Part shown: positions 31,070 through 44,461 of the stretch, one piece after another | Layout of the letters: every line of letters begins with the position of its first letter | Position numbering within the stretch: position 1 is the first letter of the stretch | Assembly (NCBI GenBank): GCA_920105625.2 | Contig: OV050030.1 | Location: 425,200,240 to 425,264,239, forward strand | Reading direction: 5' to 3' | From: Clusia tigrina | Taxonomy: Eukaryota; Arthropoda; Insecta; Diptera; Clusiidae | Length of the DNA stretch: 64,000 nucleotides | Program-made: the position numbers and the translations under genes | Notes under the pieces: generated by a model | Seen by the model: the letters and a program-made list of their open reading frames with translations, nothing else | Database searches by the model: none | What the model was told of the DNA's origin: nothing

Positions 31070-31630
31070 AAGGAGCAGAAAAACTAATTAGGCGCCTCAG
31101 ATCAGACCTGAAGAAGAAACTAGTTACACGCCACAGATTAGCTCTGAAGAAGAATTATCATGCTAAGATAAAGAGGGGATTTGCCCACCTCAGAGATACA
31201 GCAGGAAACGCATCTGCTGTTATAATACACTGTGGTCAATTCGGTTTAAGCCACCGAACAGTGCTCCAACCACATAAATTGTTGAAGACATATCAGGCCT
31301 CAGATCAGGCCTAAAGAAGAAATATCATGCTAAGGTGATGAGAGAATTGATAGTTACGCCCAGTTATGAGCCCAGTTGATAGTTACTGCAAGAATCGTTT
31401 CTACTGATATAGCACTGTGGTTAATTCAAGGTAAGCCGCTGAACAGTGCTCCAACCACATAAATTGTAGAAGAAATATCATGCTAAGGTGATGGGGGAAT
31501 TTGCCCACTTGATAGTTAGTTTCCCACTTGAGAGTTACTGCAGAGAACACTTCTACTGATATAGGACTACGGTCACTTCGTTTTAACTCACTGAACAGTG
31601 CTCTAATCACATAAATTGCTGCTGAATTGA
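31070..31630. repeat. Degenerate tandem repeat, about 150-185 bp unit, 3 copies
   Basis: GAACAGTGCTCCAACCACAT recurs at 31256, 31441 and 31593, with AGAAATATCATGCTAAGGTG and TTTGCCCAC phrases between. The spacing is uneven. Confidence 0.7.
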
Positions 31631-31639
31631 TCTTTAAGC

Positions 31640-33756
31640 AATTTCAGGGCAAGGAATTCATTTTATTGGAAGGGGAGGAGGACTAGGGTGTGGCATTGAT
31701 ACCTGCTTAGCTTGACTCCATCAACAAATTGGCTGTTTAATACATGATTTCCGAAGCCAGCACTGGCAGAGAAATGTTCCGCCACCAATTCGCTCTCCGT
31801 CTGAGCTATTAATAAATATAATTAGAGCGAATGAATTCGAGTACGAATGCTAATTAAATACTGAGAACAACAAAAGAGACAACACATCAAATTAATTTAC
31901 CAACAACATTTCAATTAAATGTTCGCACAGATATTGTGGCCTTTTCGGCTGACAGCAGCAGCGGCTTTTGTCCTTTGTTGTTGCTGTTGTTCTGGCTGTT
32001 GTTGGTGTTGTTATTATAATAACTATATTTATGATTGTCATTTATATATTTTAGCGTGTTCACCTCGCTGCCCTGTCCTGTGAAAACGAAGCGTAATTGG
32101 CAGACAGACGGTGGCGCGAATTGCTCCTCCCCTCACCTCACACCGCTCCTTTCACACACACAAACTGTCAATCAGTGATTGACCTCTGATAGGGGCCTTC
32201 GATAAGCCCTGCCGCCGGTCGCCTGAGGGGCCCTTTGTGACACACTTTGCGATTGATTAAGACTGATTATGAAAAAGCAAAAAAATTTGCAAAGATAACG
32301 GAAAAAAGCGAAAACAAAAACAAAAACAAAAACACAGCACAAGAATTATTGAACAGCCGAGCGCACCTTTGCGTGGACTTATCGCGCGTTGCCAGGTACT
32401 CGTAAATGACGAAAAAAAGTGAAAATCAAAATTTCTGATACGAGAAGGTGCTCAGAGCGAAACGTCTCACACAAAACCGCACTTTTTTTATAATTGTTCA
32501 CTGCAATTTGTATAAATTTTGGTTGGTTCACTTCACAGGCGAAGCGAGTAGGGCGAATCCAGCTTAAAGCTGAACTCCACTTGGCCGCCGCGCGTGTTTG
32601 TGTCGCTTACGTTGTTGCGCCGAACCGTGTCGAGCTGAGCGCTTATTGGGACGAGCGAAGTGGTACTAAATAAAGTCAAAATACAACGCCACCATCGAGC
32701 GACAGTAACAACAACACTAGAGCGAGCTAAGCGAACGCAGGCGGCAGCGTCAGCGTCAACGGCGTCAACGGCACCAACAACACCGGCGGCAAAAGTGCGC
32801 TCCTCTCATAAATGAGGCAGTAAATAAATATTTTCAAATGTGCTTATTGTGTTGTTGTACCTGCTGGTGTTGTTGTTGTTCTTGTGAACAGGTAATATTG
32901 CCAGCGCTTGAGCACAAATGCTGCCTCAGTTCTGCTGAGCCATGCATTTAAGAAACGACCCCCCCCCCCCCTCCCAATCGCTTTCGGACGGGAACTTCTT
33001 TCGGCTTCAAATTCGGTGAATTTGCAAATTGTTTATAAAATTCATACAATATATTGTTGTGCTTTATCCATTGTTGTTGTTGTTTGTTGTAGCTGTTGCT
33101 AATGTTGTTGTTATCAACGGTGGTTTTGCGGTAGAACCGTGTACGTCACGTCGCAAGTTATGGAAATCAAATTAGTGGAGGAATTAATGCCCCACACAGG
33201 CGGGCACTGCAAACTCAAACCCGCTCTGCGCCGCACTCATACCGCGCTTTACATATATGCACAACCCCACCGGGCCCTACCCAAACCCCTCCGCGCAAAA
33301 GTCCATCATTTGCAACTAAGTCCCCCACTCATATTGTCAATTTCATTTAATGGGTTTAGTGGTCAAATGCAATAAAAGTGGGGTTTATCATTTCACTTAC
33401 AATGCAAGCGAAATTGTAGCCTATTCATACGCATGAGAGTGTGTGTGTGTGTGTATGTGTGTATGATAACATGTAAATGTGTGTGTTTACATTGTAATAC
33501 TTAATAAAGTGCTTGAGTATTTGTTGCAATTAGGGCAGCTAGGCGTGTCTGGTTGAATTATATCTAAGCGAAATGTATGGAGACTCAGTGAAGTGGAGTA
33601 CCAAATAGACCAGAGTCAGTTGATAAGGGCGGCGAAACTATTTGTGAAAATAATAGTAAGAAAGAACGGGTGGGGCTGATAAGTACCCATCCCTGATTAA
33701 AGCTAAGGATAGTTATTAAACACCAAAACATTAGCACACTTAGGTATGAGTGTTAA
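31640..33756. other. Intergenic with a promoter- or 5'UTR-like block at about 32100-32830
   Basis: From 32100 to 32830 the sequence is unusually GC- and CpG-rich for this window. It has CAAAAACAAAAACAAAAAC, CAACAACAC and GCGTCAGCGTCAACGGCG runs of the kind seen in fly 5' untranslated exons. No coding exon or clear core promoter was found on either strand. A C11-12 run lies at about 32959 and a (GT)n near 33439. Confidence 0.3.
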
Positions 33757-34860
33757 TAGAAGATAAACTTCAGAGACTAGTTCAGGTAATTAGAAGGTTT
33801 GACTCAGTAAGTCCAGGTTTATGAGATACACTGAGGTACTGAAATGAAACTTCTAAGATTAGTTTAGGTAATTTGAAGGTTTGACTCAGTAAGTCCAGGT
33901 ATACGAGATACACTGAAGTACTGAAATGAAACTTCTAAGATTACTTTAGGTAATTACAAGGTTTGACTCAGTAAGTCCAGGTTTATGAGATACACTGAAG
34001 TACTGAAATGAAACTTCTGAGATTAGTTTAGGTAATTAGAAGGTTTGACTCAGTAAGTCCAGGTTTATGAGATACACTGAAGTACTGAAATGAAACTTCT
34101 GAGATTAGTTTAGGAAATTAGAAGGTTTGACTCAGTAAGTCCAGGTTTATGAGATATTCTGAAGTACTGAAATGAAACTTCTGAGATTAGTTTAGGTAAT
34201 TAGAAGGTTTGACTCTGTAAGTCCAGGTTTATGAGATACACTGAGGTACTGAACAGAAACTTCTGAGATTAGTTTAGGTAATTTGAAGGTTTGACTCAGT
34301 AAGTCCAGGTTTATGAGATACACTGAAGTATTGAAAGGAAACTTCTGAGATTAGTTTAGGTAATTTGAAGGTTTGACTCAGTAAGTCCAGGTTTATGAGA
34401 TACACTGAAGTACTGAAATGAAACTTCTGAGATTAGTTTAGGTAATTAGAAGGTTTGACTCAGTAAGTCCAGGTTTATGAGATACACTGAAGTACTGAAA
34501 TGAAACTTCTGAGATTAGTTTAGGAAATTAGAAGGTTTGACTCAGTAAGTCCAGGTTTATGAGATATTCTGAAGTACTGAAATGAAACTTCTGAGATTAG
34601 TTTAGGTAATTTGAAGGTTTGACTCAGTAAGTCCAGGTTTATGAGATACTCTGAAGTACTGAAATGAAACTTCTGAGATTAGTTTAGGTAATTAGAAGGT
34701 TTGACTCAGTAAGTCCAGGTTTATGAGATACACTGAAGTACTGAAATGAAACTTCTGAGATTAGTTTAGGTAATTAGAAGGTTTGACTCAGTAAGTCCAC
34801 GTTTAGTAGATACACTGAATTAGTGAAAAGAAACTTCTGAGATTCGATTAGATAATCAAT
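33757..34860. repeat. 82-bp tandem array, about 13 copies
   Basis: Units contain GGTTTGACTCAGTAAGTCCA and TGAGATACACTGAAGTACTG. Divergence is only a few per cent between central copies and greater at both ends. Variant units with TAGGAAATTAGAAG and GAGATATTCTGAAG occur at 34111 and 34521, exactly five units (410 bp) apart. Confidence 0.96.
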
Positions 34861-35559
34861 AGGTTTGTCTCTGGAATTCCAGGTTTATCAGCATAGTTTA
34901 AAAATCTAGCACCAATATCGAAATCCAATTAATTGTTGTCAGGTTAGAACCCTCCCATAGACTAAACTTACGACTCTTTCCAATTTTGTATTAATTATAA
35001 ATTCCAAAGAGCCGGAAACATCTGCAACTATTATCGAACACACGGATGGTATCTTCTTGTTGATGGCAAGAAAGAACAATGATTTAACACGAATTTACCC
35101 AAAAAATACAAACCACAGTAAATGACGCAGTACTGCAAATAAACCATGGAATGCATGTTACGCCCGAGCTCCAAGACTACACCAAAGGTCCTTTTCGTGG
35201 GCGACATATCCTTCAAAGCAATTAACGAACTTAAACACCAAGCGATTCAGATGACAGAAGCGCGTACGAACGAATTGCTCCTATAAAAATACTTTTGAAT
35301 CAAAGTTTCCTTTGAGTATTAAAAAATTAACTACTGAGATTACTTTCTTACTGGAGAATGTGAAGTAGGATAATAAAAATAGGCTCTGCTGTTAAACTTG
35401 CAAGGTACGAACAAAGATTATCTATCCATTATGGATAATCTTTGGGTACGAATGAAAAACACTACGAAACATATGCGGACCTAACAAATTAAAGGATGAT
35501 ATTTGATGTGGAAGAAACTAGCGATGAACTCGAAATATTCACTCAGAAAGAAATCTTCC
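34861..35559. other. Intergenic, one short hairpin
   Basis: At about 35415-35445, AAAGATTATC and GGATAATCTTT pair around a short AT-rich loop. No gene recognised. Confidence 0.5.
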
Positions 35560-36450
35560 GCAAACTAGCTCCCAATGGACCTAGACCCAATGGTCTAAGA
35601 CCCAAGATAGATAAATAGATAGATAGAAGTGGGGTAGGTGTATATATGTGTCTCCGTCTAACAAAAATATGTCATGGAATGACGTACATATGGCTTCTAT
35701 TGATGCAATCTCTTCTCTGTTTACGCTTGGTTCTAACTTCAGTGATTCTAGTACTCTTTCCATCCTTTTTCTATCTGCCTAGTATGGTTAACCGACCCAC
35801 AATTCTGTTCCGTAAAATTATCGTAGCTAGTAAACTTTGGCCTAAGATCCTTATCCATATAAGAGTCCGCTTCTGATGCGTTTAGGACGCAAGCGAATAC
35901 CTTACCTTGTCAACGTTGCTTATGGCCTCTCCCATATATATACCCTCCGCTAGCTGCTGCTTGTGCAAAACAACCGTCCGAAGTTTCGTGTTTACATGGA
36001 GAACAATTACTCTCGTTGACCTCGCGCCAACCATTTCCGGATTACTATTCTTAACCCGAATTCCTTTCCGAAACGACTTCAATGGGAGAGTCAGAATCCT
36101 ATTCTTATTCTTACAAAACGAACTCTTTGAACTCCCAAGTATACTATCAACCGGGACACCTTCCATTTCTAGTTCCACTACGTGCATTCAAAAACTCATA
36201 TTCATAACTTCGCTGTGATTTACTCTAACCGAGCCGAGGGTCTTGATGCACCCACCAAACGCTCCGTTAAGCGTACTTATGTTCGTCGGATTAATCTCCT
36301 GCTGTTTCCGTAAAATATTTCAGTTTACGAGGCCAGAGTCCACCCCTGAATCTACCAAAAGCAATAGTTTTCCACTAGCTGCCTCCCTGCAGGGTATCTC
36401 GATGAACGCATCACCCAATTTGTTCCCAAAATGGTTGCGTATCTATTACC
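35560..36450 (-). pseudogene. Ty3/gypsy-type pol remnant (protease and start of RT region)
   Basis: Reading leftwards on the minus strand, an aspartic-protease-like active-site stretch ending LLLLVDSGVDSG (near 36340) is followed, after several stops, by a frame 36187-35882 of linker type. Then comes RVLESLKLEPSVNREEIASI with CTSFHDIFLLDGD at about 35763-35620, the stretch just ahead of the reverse transcriptase in gypsy-like elements. It breaks off at a GATA-type simple repeat near 35607-35628. No LTRs, RT core or integrase were found. It is multiply broken and inactive. Confidence 0.65.
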
Positions 36451-37234
36451 AAACCCTCTGATACTCTCCTACCATGAGTTGTAGTTCTTTATATACCTAT
36501 ACTCCTTACATGCTAACCTAGTCGTTATCTTATCCTCCTATACTGCTTTTATGGCCACTTCCTAATTTTATCAAAACCTAATCCTAATACAGTGGAGAAG
36601 GAGGCCTCCAAGCACTCAGGCATTGATGCCTGGAGGGGGATATAGAGGATTGTGGAAAGGAAGTTACACCTTTTCAAACTTCATTGACGCTTTTATGAAC
36701 CTCAGAGGTCTGTACAGGGATAAGGAATGTACATTATCCATTCCCAAAACATGTCTTAGACTCATTAAAGTGCTCCTCTCCACGGAAATCTTTAGTAAAA
36801 GGCGAAAGATTTATTCGACAACTGAAGAGAAATTAGAGACCCAAAATAAATCCCTAAAAGTTGGTACTAACTTCCAAATGAAAAAAGTCCCAAATTTCTG
36901 TGAAGAAATTTGGAACTTGGTTCATATTTGATTTTTGAGACTTTTTAAAAGTTCATTGAGAGTAAGTTCGCGAAGACGATGAAAAAATGCAAAGCACATC
37001 GGAAGAACCCCTTGAGGACTTTTTTGGGACTTGATTAGGGTCTAGTTCGCGAATACGGAAAAAATTTAATTTGAATGTTATTCTTATCAAGAGCACAGCT
37101 CAAGAAATCCGAGAGATAGGTAGTTGGTAAAATGGCTGCCTGAGTAGTTGGCTGCAAAGGTAGTTGGTAAATGGTCGCCTCAATTAGCAATAGTGCCGCT
37201 TTGTTGCCATGTCCTCGCGAGCCTAAAGAAAATG
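36451..37234. other. Intergenic, no recognised feature
   Basis: A 102-codon plus-strand frame at 36623-36931 has no motif. A 10-bp hairpin (CCAAATTTCT/AGAAATTTGG) lies at about 36889-36912. Confidence 0.4.
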
Positions 37235-37620
37235 GTAATATATTTTTGTACATTTACAACCATCCGGAATTGCCGACAAATTTTAATAGACTTGAAAGTT
37301 CTAAACTAGAGCAATGCCCTAGACTCTCTAGAAAAGGACTTCTGAGATATTTGAGTCTCAAGCGAGCGAGGGCTGGGCAATGACAAAGAAAGTGAACGAC
37401 TGTTTCTTTCTCCTGTGGGTCTTTGCAGTGAGCATTGAACGGAATGCCCATTTTTTCAGCTGTGTGCCAATAGTCCAATGACCTGTGCAGACTAAGTTAC
37501 TAATTTTATCTCTTGGTTTATTGAGAAGGTGGTTAGTTCTGTTTCGAGAGATAATGTGCTGCAATTTTGTATGTGGCCCAGTGGTAAAGTTTCTGGGATA
37601 CAAACCACCACAAAAAAATA
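37235..37620 (-). pseudogene. Non-LTR retrotransposon zinc-knuckle tail
   Basis: Minus-strand frames give RDKISNLVCTGHWTIGTQLK, then HCKDPQEKETVVHFLCHCPA and LARLRLKYLRSPFLESL, ending LLKFVGNSGWL and a stop. The knuckle H..C.CPA is intact and one frameshift lies just before it. Confidence 0.88.
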
Positions 37621-38699
37621 TACTAATTTTTCATAATGATCATTCCACTTGACCGCTAAAACCTTGGGCAATGTTATTTATAAATATCCAGATGAGGGGC
37701 TGAAGTAAAATTGCTATGGTAAACCTCAACTTAAGAAATATCATAAAAACCCCTTCTTGATAAATTATTGTTCAGCATAATCTATTCATAAAGCAACAAT
37801 TTATGGATGCTTAATTTAATTAATTATGGCTTAGAGCTCAAATAATTGTGGAATAACTCAGAGCCTCTTTTATTGTAAGCAGAATAAGTATAGTTGAGGC
37901 ATGCGAACTGCCCTTTCTGCCCTATAATTACAATTGCAGTTCCTCACAAACCTCTTCTCTGATTCCTACTCTGAATTCCACAGCTGCTGCCTATTAATAG
38001 TTGTTCCACGCGTAGGTGTTAATCAAATCGCAATATATTTAATCTGATATTGGAGAGATTACATAAACACTCGTACCGGATACTCTACCAGTATATCAAG
38101 CAATTAATGAGCACTTTGGAGATACACAATTTAAGTAATGGTAATGCGCGATTCTCGCATTACTCTCTTATGCGATAATTGCTTAATTGATTTTAATAAG
38201 GCTTAAATTCCCCGCATGCGAGGGAGGCACTCACGTCGTGTATGGAATGTGTACTTTCCATGTACTCCCGTGGAGCCCTGAAGTGTCTGAATTTGTATCT
38301 ACTTGCGCAGTACTTGCAGCAAGAAACAGGGGCAATTTATTCACATACGCGCAGTTCGTTTGAATTCACTTTGTAAACAAATTGCCAGAGCGGTTTGCAT
38401 ATAAATTGCTATTTGCATATAAAGCGAGAATAGTGGAAGCTGGCAGTGGCAGCCTCACCAGCGCGGCACCCTGTAAGCGATTTCTTTGATAATAATAATG
38501 TGAGCACCTGTCTTAACCATGATCAGGTTGTTCTAAACGCGCTGAAGACATGCAACTCAAGCGCTGTTCTCGAGATGGAATGCAAAGTTAGTGTACGCGT
38601 GTATTTGCGGCAATCATTATTTAGCTCTCAGGATATTAAGACCACGAAAACAATGGATATATGAACCTCCCACACAATCATGACGAAACTATTGCATTC
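37621..38699. other. Intergenic, no recognised feature
   Basis: No motif seen. Confidence 0.5.
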
Positions 38700-39035
38700 G
38701 CAGGCCCAACAAAGCTTTGGGGTATAGCAAGATAACAGAGAACAGAATCCATAGATTGACGTGAGAACTCAGAGGGTCTGAGGCTCTCAGAGTAAAAGAA
38801 GTTCGTTAACGTCAACTACAAAAAAGGCAGCTACGGGTTTCGAGCAATTCACCAGTGGATATATGAATATCCTACAGGATCATAGTGAATATATAGCATT
38901 CATACGACTAGTATAGGTTTTGGGGTACAGCAATATAATCCATAGATATACGTGAGAACTCAGAGGGTCTGAGGCTCTCAGAGTAAAAGAAGTTCGTTAG
39001 CTTCAACTACAAAAAAGGCTGCTACGAATATTGAG
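38700..39035. repeat. About 190-bp tandem duplication
   Basis: CTCAGAGGGTCTGAGGCTCT with AAGAAGTTCGTTA and CAACTACAAAAAAGGC occurs near 38769 and again near 38959. Confidence 0.85.
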
Positions 39036-39119
39036 GCAATTCATCTTGGAGAGAAGTTCTTTAAAGCTGTAAGTGAGTCCTTGGATTGCATTCTTCTTCA
39101 GGAACTATGATTATGATTA

Positions 39120-39390
39120 TTGTGTAGGAGATTTAAAGCACCGCGACCTTACGATCTATTGTGCCCCCATCAGAGGTTCATAGTACTTCTTTCCCATCCT
39201 CTGGATAAACGTGATGACAAGTTTTGGCTCCAGAGGTTTCACATCACTAGCGGAGCCTTGGAAGAATCCCAAGTATTTCCTGCGGATGTGCATGAGAGCT
39301 GGGCATTGTGTCAGTACATGCAAGGACGTCTCCTCTTCATCTATACATAATCTGCAGGAGCCGTCCGAGGTGACCGCTATCCTCATCAGG
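39120..39390 (-). pseudogene. Non-LTR retrotransposon zinc-knuckle tail
   Basis: The minus-strand frame 39386-39156 reads MRIAVTSDGSCRLCIDEEET, SLHVLTQCPALMHIRRKYLG, with the complete C-x2-C...H...CPA knuckle. Its start touches the 58-bp array. Confidence 0.88.
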
Positions 39391-40140
39391 AACTAAAAAG
39401 AGCATAAATTGCGTAATGGAGATCGAAGGAAGGAATCTTGGAGAACATAAACGACAAATGCACAAACTGAGTACTGGAGGGTAGAAACTATCTTGGAACA
39501 ATTAAACATCACTTGCATAAATTGAGTAATGGAGGACAGAGGAAGAAATCTTGGAGAACATAAACGACAAATACACAAACTGAGTCGAAGGAAGAAATCT
39601 TGGAGAACATAAACGACAAATGCACAATCTGAATAATGGAGGGAAGAGTCGATCTTGGAACAATTAAACATAAAATACACAAATTGAGTAATGGAGGACA
39701 GAGAAAGAAATCAAGGAACACTTAAACATCACTTGCATAAATTGAGTAATGGAGGACAGAGGAAGAAATCAAGGAAGAGTTGAACTCCAAATTGAGCAAT
39801 GGAGGACAGAGAAAGAAATCAAGGAGCACTTAAACATCAAATGCATAAATTACGCAATAGAGAACAGAGGAAGAAATCAAGGACCACTTAAACTCCAAAT
39901 TGAGTAATGGAAGGAGGACAGAGGAAGAAATCATGGAACACTTAAACGTCACATGCATAATTTGAGCAATGGAGGGCAGAGGAAGAAATCAAGGAGCACC
40001 AAAACGCCAAGGACACAAATTCAGTAATGGAGATCGAAGGAAGAAATCTTGAGACACTTAAACGCCAATAAACCAACTGAAATTATGGAGGGCGGATGAA
40101 GAACGCTTGGAACACTTAAAGGCCAAATGTACAGCTCACC
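39391..40140. repeat. 58-bp tandem array, about 13 copies
   Basis: Consensus phrases are TAATGGAGGACAGAGGAAGA, AATCAAGGAACACTTAAAC and CATGCATAAATTGAG. Copies differ by substitutions and short indels. Confidence 0.9.
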
Positions 40141-40594
40141 TAAACAAACGAATAAGAGAATAGTGGGCAGATTCATACAAGTATAACGATGACCTGGGAC
40201 ATCCGATCCAGAACTGACTTCGTTTGTTAAAAAGTTGAATTGATCTCATCTCGGTTCATGCCGAGTCCCACTACAGATGCAGAGACGTAGTTGTACAGTT
40301 GGCTGAGAGCGCAATTTTCCTAACTAACTATGAAGAACATTGTCAATAACTCTGGCAATGTTTTGATATACAAAGTTAGCAAGCGACTACTGCCAGCATG
40401 GAGTGCAGAGAAGCTAATTAGAGTCAAAGGCCAGACGTAAGTTGTTCACACGCCCACCCAGCTCATTAGTGCGCTCATGCGGCATCCGCGTGGTAGTTCA
40501 GGAGTTTGAAATGAGCCCTCATTAAATTAATGTTCAGTGCTTTCAACAGCCCAGCGGCGTGTGTATATAAATAAACAGGAGTAGTTCCTTCACA

Positions 40595-40715
40595 GCTTTA
40601 AATCCTTCGCCGCCTTAAATCCCTCGCCGCCTTAAATCCCTCACCGCCTTAAATCCTTCGCCGCCTTAAATCCTTCGCCGCCTTAAATCCCTCGCCGCCT
40701 TAAATCCTTCGCTGC
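40595..40715. repeat. 17-bp tandem repeat, about 7 copies
   Basis: TCCTTCGCCGCCTTAAA is repeated with minor C/T changes. It is GC-rich relative to its surroundings. Confidence 0.95.
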
Positions 40716-43661
40716 GAACAATTGTTGCTCTCAGTTGTGTTTGAGTTTATTTACGAGTTTGCTTGATATGAATACACTTACTCGTAACAATGGAGGAGGT
40801 AGAATGCAGAAGGCGGGAGGGGCGTGAATTGTGCGCCGCAGTGCAATGCAGGCAGATGCGTTGTCGTTTCTTTTGAAGGAAGTCCCTTTGTGTATGTTGA
40901 ACTTTTTATACCCAAGCGCTCTTATTCGACAGTTTGTGTGAATGTGGGCGTGTGCATTTGTGGCTGTGTGTTTGTGTGTTCGTGTGTTGCTGTGTTCGTG
41001 TGTTTGTGTGTTTGTGTGCTTAAATGTTCCATTGTATTTGTATTGTCTTCCATTGCGTTTGCTGCTTGCAACTTTTTTCAAACGCATTCAGCTTTTCTGC
41101 TGCACGCGCGTGTCGTGCCTTTGCATCCGCATTTCTGATTGTACTTGGTTGCGTTTGTGTTGGTTGTTGTACGAGTTTCCTGCTCCCTTGACTTCAATTT
41201 GTATGCACACCATGCTCGCTCTTTTAATTAAGTTACTCTTAACTAAATTCGAAAGCAGTAAGTGCAAATCTCCCAAGCGATTGTCTCCTGTTCTTCGCAG
41301 GTGTTTGCTTTGACTTTTAGTGTTGTTCCTGTAAGGATAACAGGCTGCCGCTTAGCGAGCAGATGCTTTTGAAATTCATTTTTAATTAGCCAAATTTTTC
41401 CTTGTTGGGAGTGCGAAAAGTTTAACCGTAAGCGACATTTGATGGACTCCATTGGCTTCTTTTGATGGTGGCCACTTTTAATGAAGTTGTTGCGGTTGCC
41501 ATCGCCGTCCGGTAGTTTCAGAGAGAAACAAATTTATGACATTTATAGAAAATAGCTTCAGTTCTGCATATAAACTACGTACGAGGAATTGTTTTGTTTG
41601 TATTATCTCCTTTAGTTTCAGTCACAACACTCTTCAGAAACGTAGTCTTGGAAGGTGTCTGCTGAACGTGGATGCTCAGCTCCACAATAACAGCCGCTGT
41701 TAGTCTTGAGGGCAGTAGCTATGGACTTAAACTCATTATTAAGAGAATTTCACAGAAAATCCATCTGACTGTGCTTAAAACAACGGAGTTGAACTGCAAC
41801 AACAAGGAGTCAAAATATTTATCTCGAAATAAAGGGAAACTTTACCCCATACCTTCCTCAGCTTGTGTTGAAACCTGGTATGCCCAACCAAAAATAAATT
41901 GTGGCTAAGGAATTCTAGACCCTAGACTTTAAACTGTTGCATATATGACTCAAAATTGCCACACGCAATTGCTGTGGATATAGTTGGGCCAAGAATAAAT
42001 CACTTTCAGGCCATGAAGCACACCACCACGCATATTTCTCATATTTCTCTGCATATCCTGCAATCCCAAATGGAAATTCAAGAGCCATGTTGTTATTATT
42101 TCCAGCCGTGGAGTAATCTTGAAGGCACTATCATTCTCAACCGTACTTTTGAGGAGTGTAAGGGAATGGCCCATTTGTAATTCCATGAAAAATAAACTCT
42201 TAAAGGACTAGTTTTATGTAATGTAACATTTTTAGGCACCTCCCAGTTTTAGATTCGGATCCGTGGGTTTATTTAAAAGCATTTTCGGTGGGATCTTATT
42301 CTAGGATATGAGCAACATTCCTCAAGCTGATCTTTCTAAAACACATAAGTTGCTCACTGAAATAAACCTGATAGAAGAGATTCACAATATATCCTTTAGG
42401 TCGCAATGTATAACACCCTTTTTATATAATCTAATATAATATGATTCTCTGCTATATCCGTAGATGTCCTCCAGTCAATCCAACTAGTTGTTGAAGAAAT
42501 AACAAACCAGTGTCATGGCTAAACTTGATCCTTCTCATAATCCTTTGGAGTAATTTGAAACATCTACAGTTAAAATAAAACGTAAGCCAAATATACTCCA
42601 AAGCATTTCGCTGTGTTCTTAAGGATATTCCTCGTGAATGTACAGTTTTGTACTCGTATATACATATATAGAAAAAATATCAAATTCATTATAATGAATA
42701 TTTGCACCATCAATTGAGCAACCATGCAAAGCAAGAAGGAAGAACAATAAAGGCAAAAGGTGAAGCCGAAAAGGATGTATGCAAAGTTATTCATGCCCAT
42801 GAAGTTAACGAGGTCTTACACACAGTTCACACACAAACAAACACACGCACACATTCATGCACACTTACACACACACACACAAAGCCACGCACACATACAC
42901 TACACCCACAGTACAATAAAATAATCAAAAAGGAAGAAAAAACCAACCACAAACCGCACAACAAACTGATTCGAACATGTGAGCAGAGCCAGCGCAAGGA
43001 TACAACAGTTACAGACACTTTTGCATGCTTTAAATTATGAGCCAGCTGCACGTTCCTTGCAATGAACTCAACGTGCCACGAGGAGCATTGTGGCGGGTCA
43101 CACATGATGAACTGGCAGACATAAAACTGTCAAACGAGGTGCCACAGCAGCTTCCACTCGGCCGCCAGCGTCCTTAACACGTTCTTAATTTCCTGCAAAC
43201 GCGTTTGCCGCTCATTTATTACTTACTTCACAGCTTCGATGGAGTGCGTTAAAAATTCACACTTGCAGGACATTTAATGCGAAACAACCAGAGGACATTT
43301 AATGGAAGATAACCGCGGGAGTTGAAGAACTGCGGCAGCAGAAGAAAATAAGCGAGTATTGAATAAAATAAAAGCGAAGAGCGCCAAAAGCGTTTAATAG
43401 AATCCATAAAATGAGCAGCACCACAACAAGAACGACTCCAACAACAACATGCAATAACAGCAACCGCAAAAGTTAATTACGGTTATGCGAGCGTGTGCGA
43501 CAGGGCGGGGAGAGAGGGGAGAGGCGTGGATGGTTAGCTTAAGCCCTGCACCGCTCAAGGGAGGAAATGGCAGCGGAAATGCTGGGGACTTATTTAAATG
43601 CTTGCCACTTAATCATTACAAATGATTTTTGCGGTGTTGCTGCTGGTGATGTTGTTGCTAC

Positions 43662-43695
<34 letters not shown>

Positions 43696-44023
43696 GCATG
43701 TTTGACTGGGTGCTCGCTTCAAGCGCCGAGCTGCTCTTTTGTGATTGCTCATATTTTTGTTTGTTTTTGGCTTTTATTGCTGACAGTGATTTTGTTGCTT
43801 TTGGCGTTGTTGCGGTTCGCAAGCAAATTGGAGTGAGTGAAGCTCCTGCCAGGACTGATTTATACCTTTTTGTTGTAATTAAGGAAAATTATTTTGCCTT
43901 GTCCTTAAATTGAATTCCTGGTGTAATTAAATAAAATAGAATTTTGGTTTAAATTGCTAAGGGCGGAAATTTACAGTCTGCTTAATTGCCAAATTCAATT
44001 CGGCATAAATGACTGAAATTGCG
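40716..44023. other. Intergenic with microsatellites
   Basis: TG-rich run 40930-41020, CA-rich run 42835-42900 and a (GTT)12 tract at about 43661-43697. The zone 43300-43460 is rich in AGCAGC/CAACAAC, similar in style to 32.1-32.8 kb. No exon recognised. Confidence 0.45.
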
Positions 44024-44100
44024 GTTAATCAAGTTACTGAAGGGTTAATCAAGTTACTGAAGGATGTGAATAAAGTTACTGAAGGGTGAATGAAGTTAGT
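44024..44100. repeat. 20-bp tandem repeat, about 4 copies
   Basis: GTTAATCAAGTTACTGAAGG is repeated with increasing divergence to the right. Confidence 0.85.
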
Positions 44101-44429
44101 GGGGTTCGACGCAAATTGAAACTCAATCGGAGCGAGATGTTGAGACATTTTTTCAAATTGCATCAATGTCAAGAATGTCAATGGGTACCTTTGGGCTACC
44201 GCAAATTGGCAGAAAGGTGGATAGGTCGGGGGCTGGTTCGCTGAAAAACTGTGTATTAATTAACAAGAAGAGACAAGGATAAAGATGTGCGCCACAAAGC
44301 TGGACCTCACCTGTGGAAGAGGAAGATAAATGCTATATTCTCAGTTACTCTTCAAGCTGGGCTGATGAGAATACATTTCCAGGGGGTTATCGGTACCAGC
44401 TATCAACTTCCGGGGAGGTCAATGATTGT

Positions 44430-44461
44430 AAGCTAGAGGAGTAGTATAACTCCTCTAGCTT
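44430..44461. repeat. 13-bp perfect hairpin
   Basis: AAGCTAGAGGAGT and ACTCCTCTAGCTT are separated by AGTATA. Confidence 0.9.

Noticed and set aside
33757..34860. CRISPR-like array
   Set aside because: Units are directly adjacent without unique spacers and the context is eukaryotic; it is an ordinary tandem array.
40824..41313. Cys/Val-rich open frames on the plus strand
   Set aside because: They arise from TG-rich simple sequence and have no family motif.
43567..43836. Hydrophobic poly-Val open frame resembling a membrane protein
   Set aside because: The Val run is translation of the (GTT)n microsatellite and the rest has no motif.
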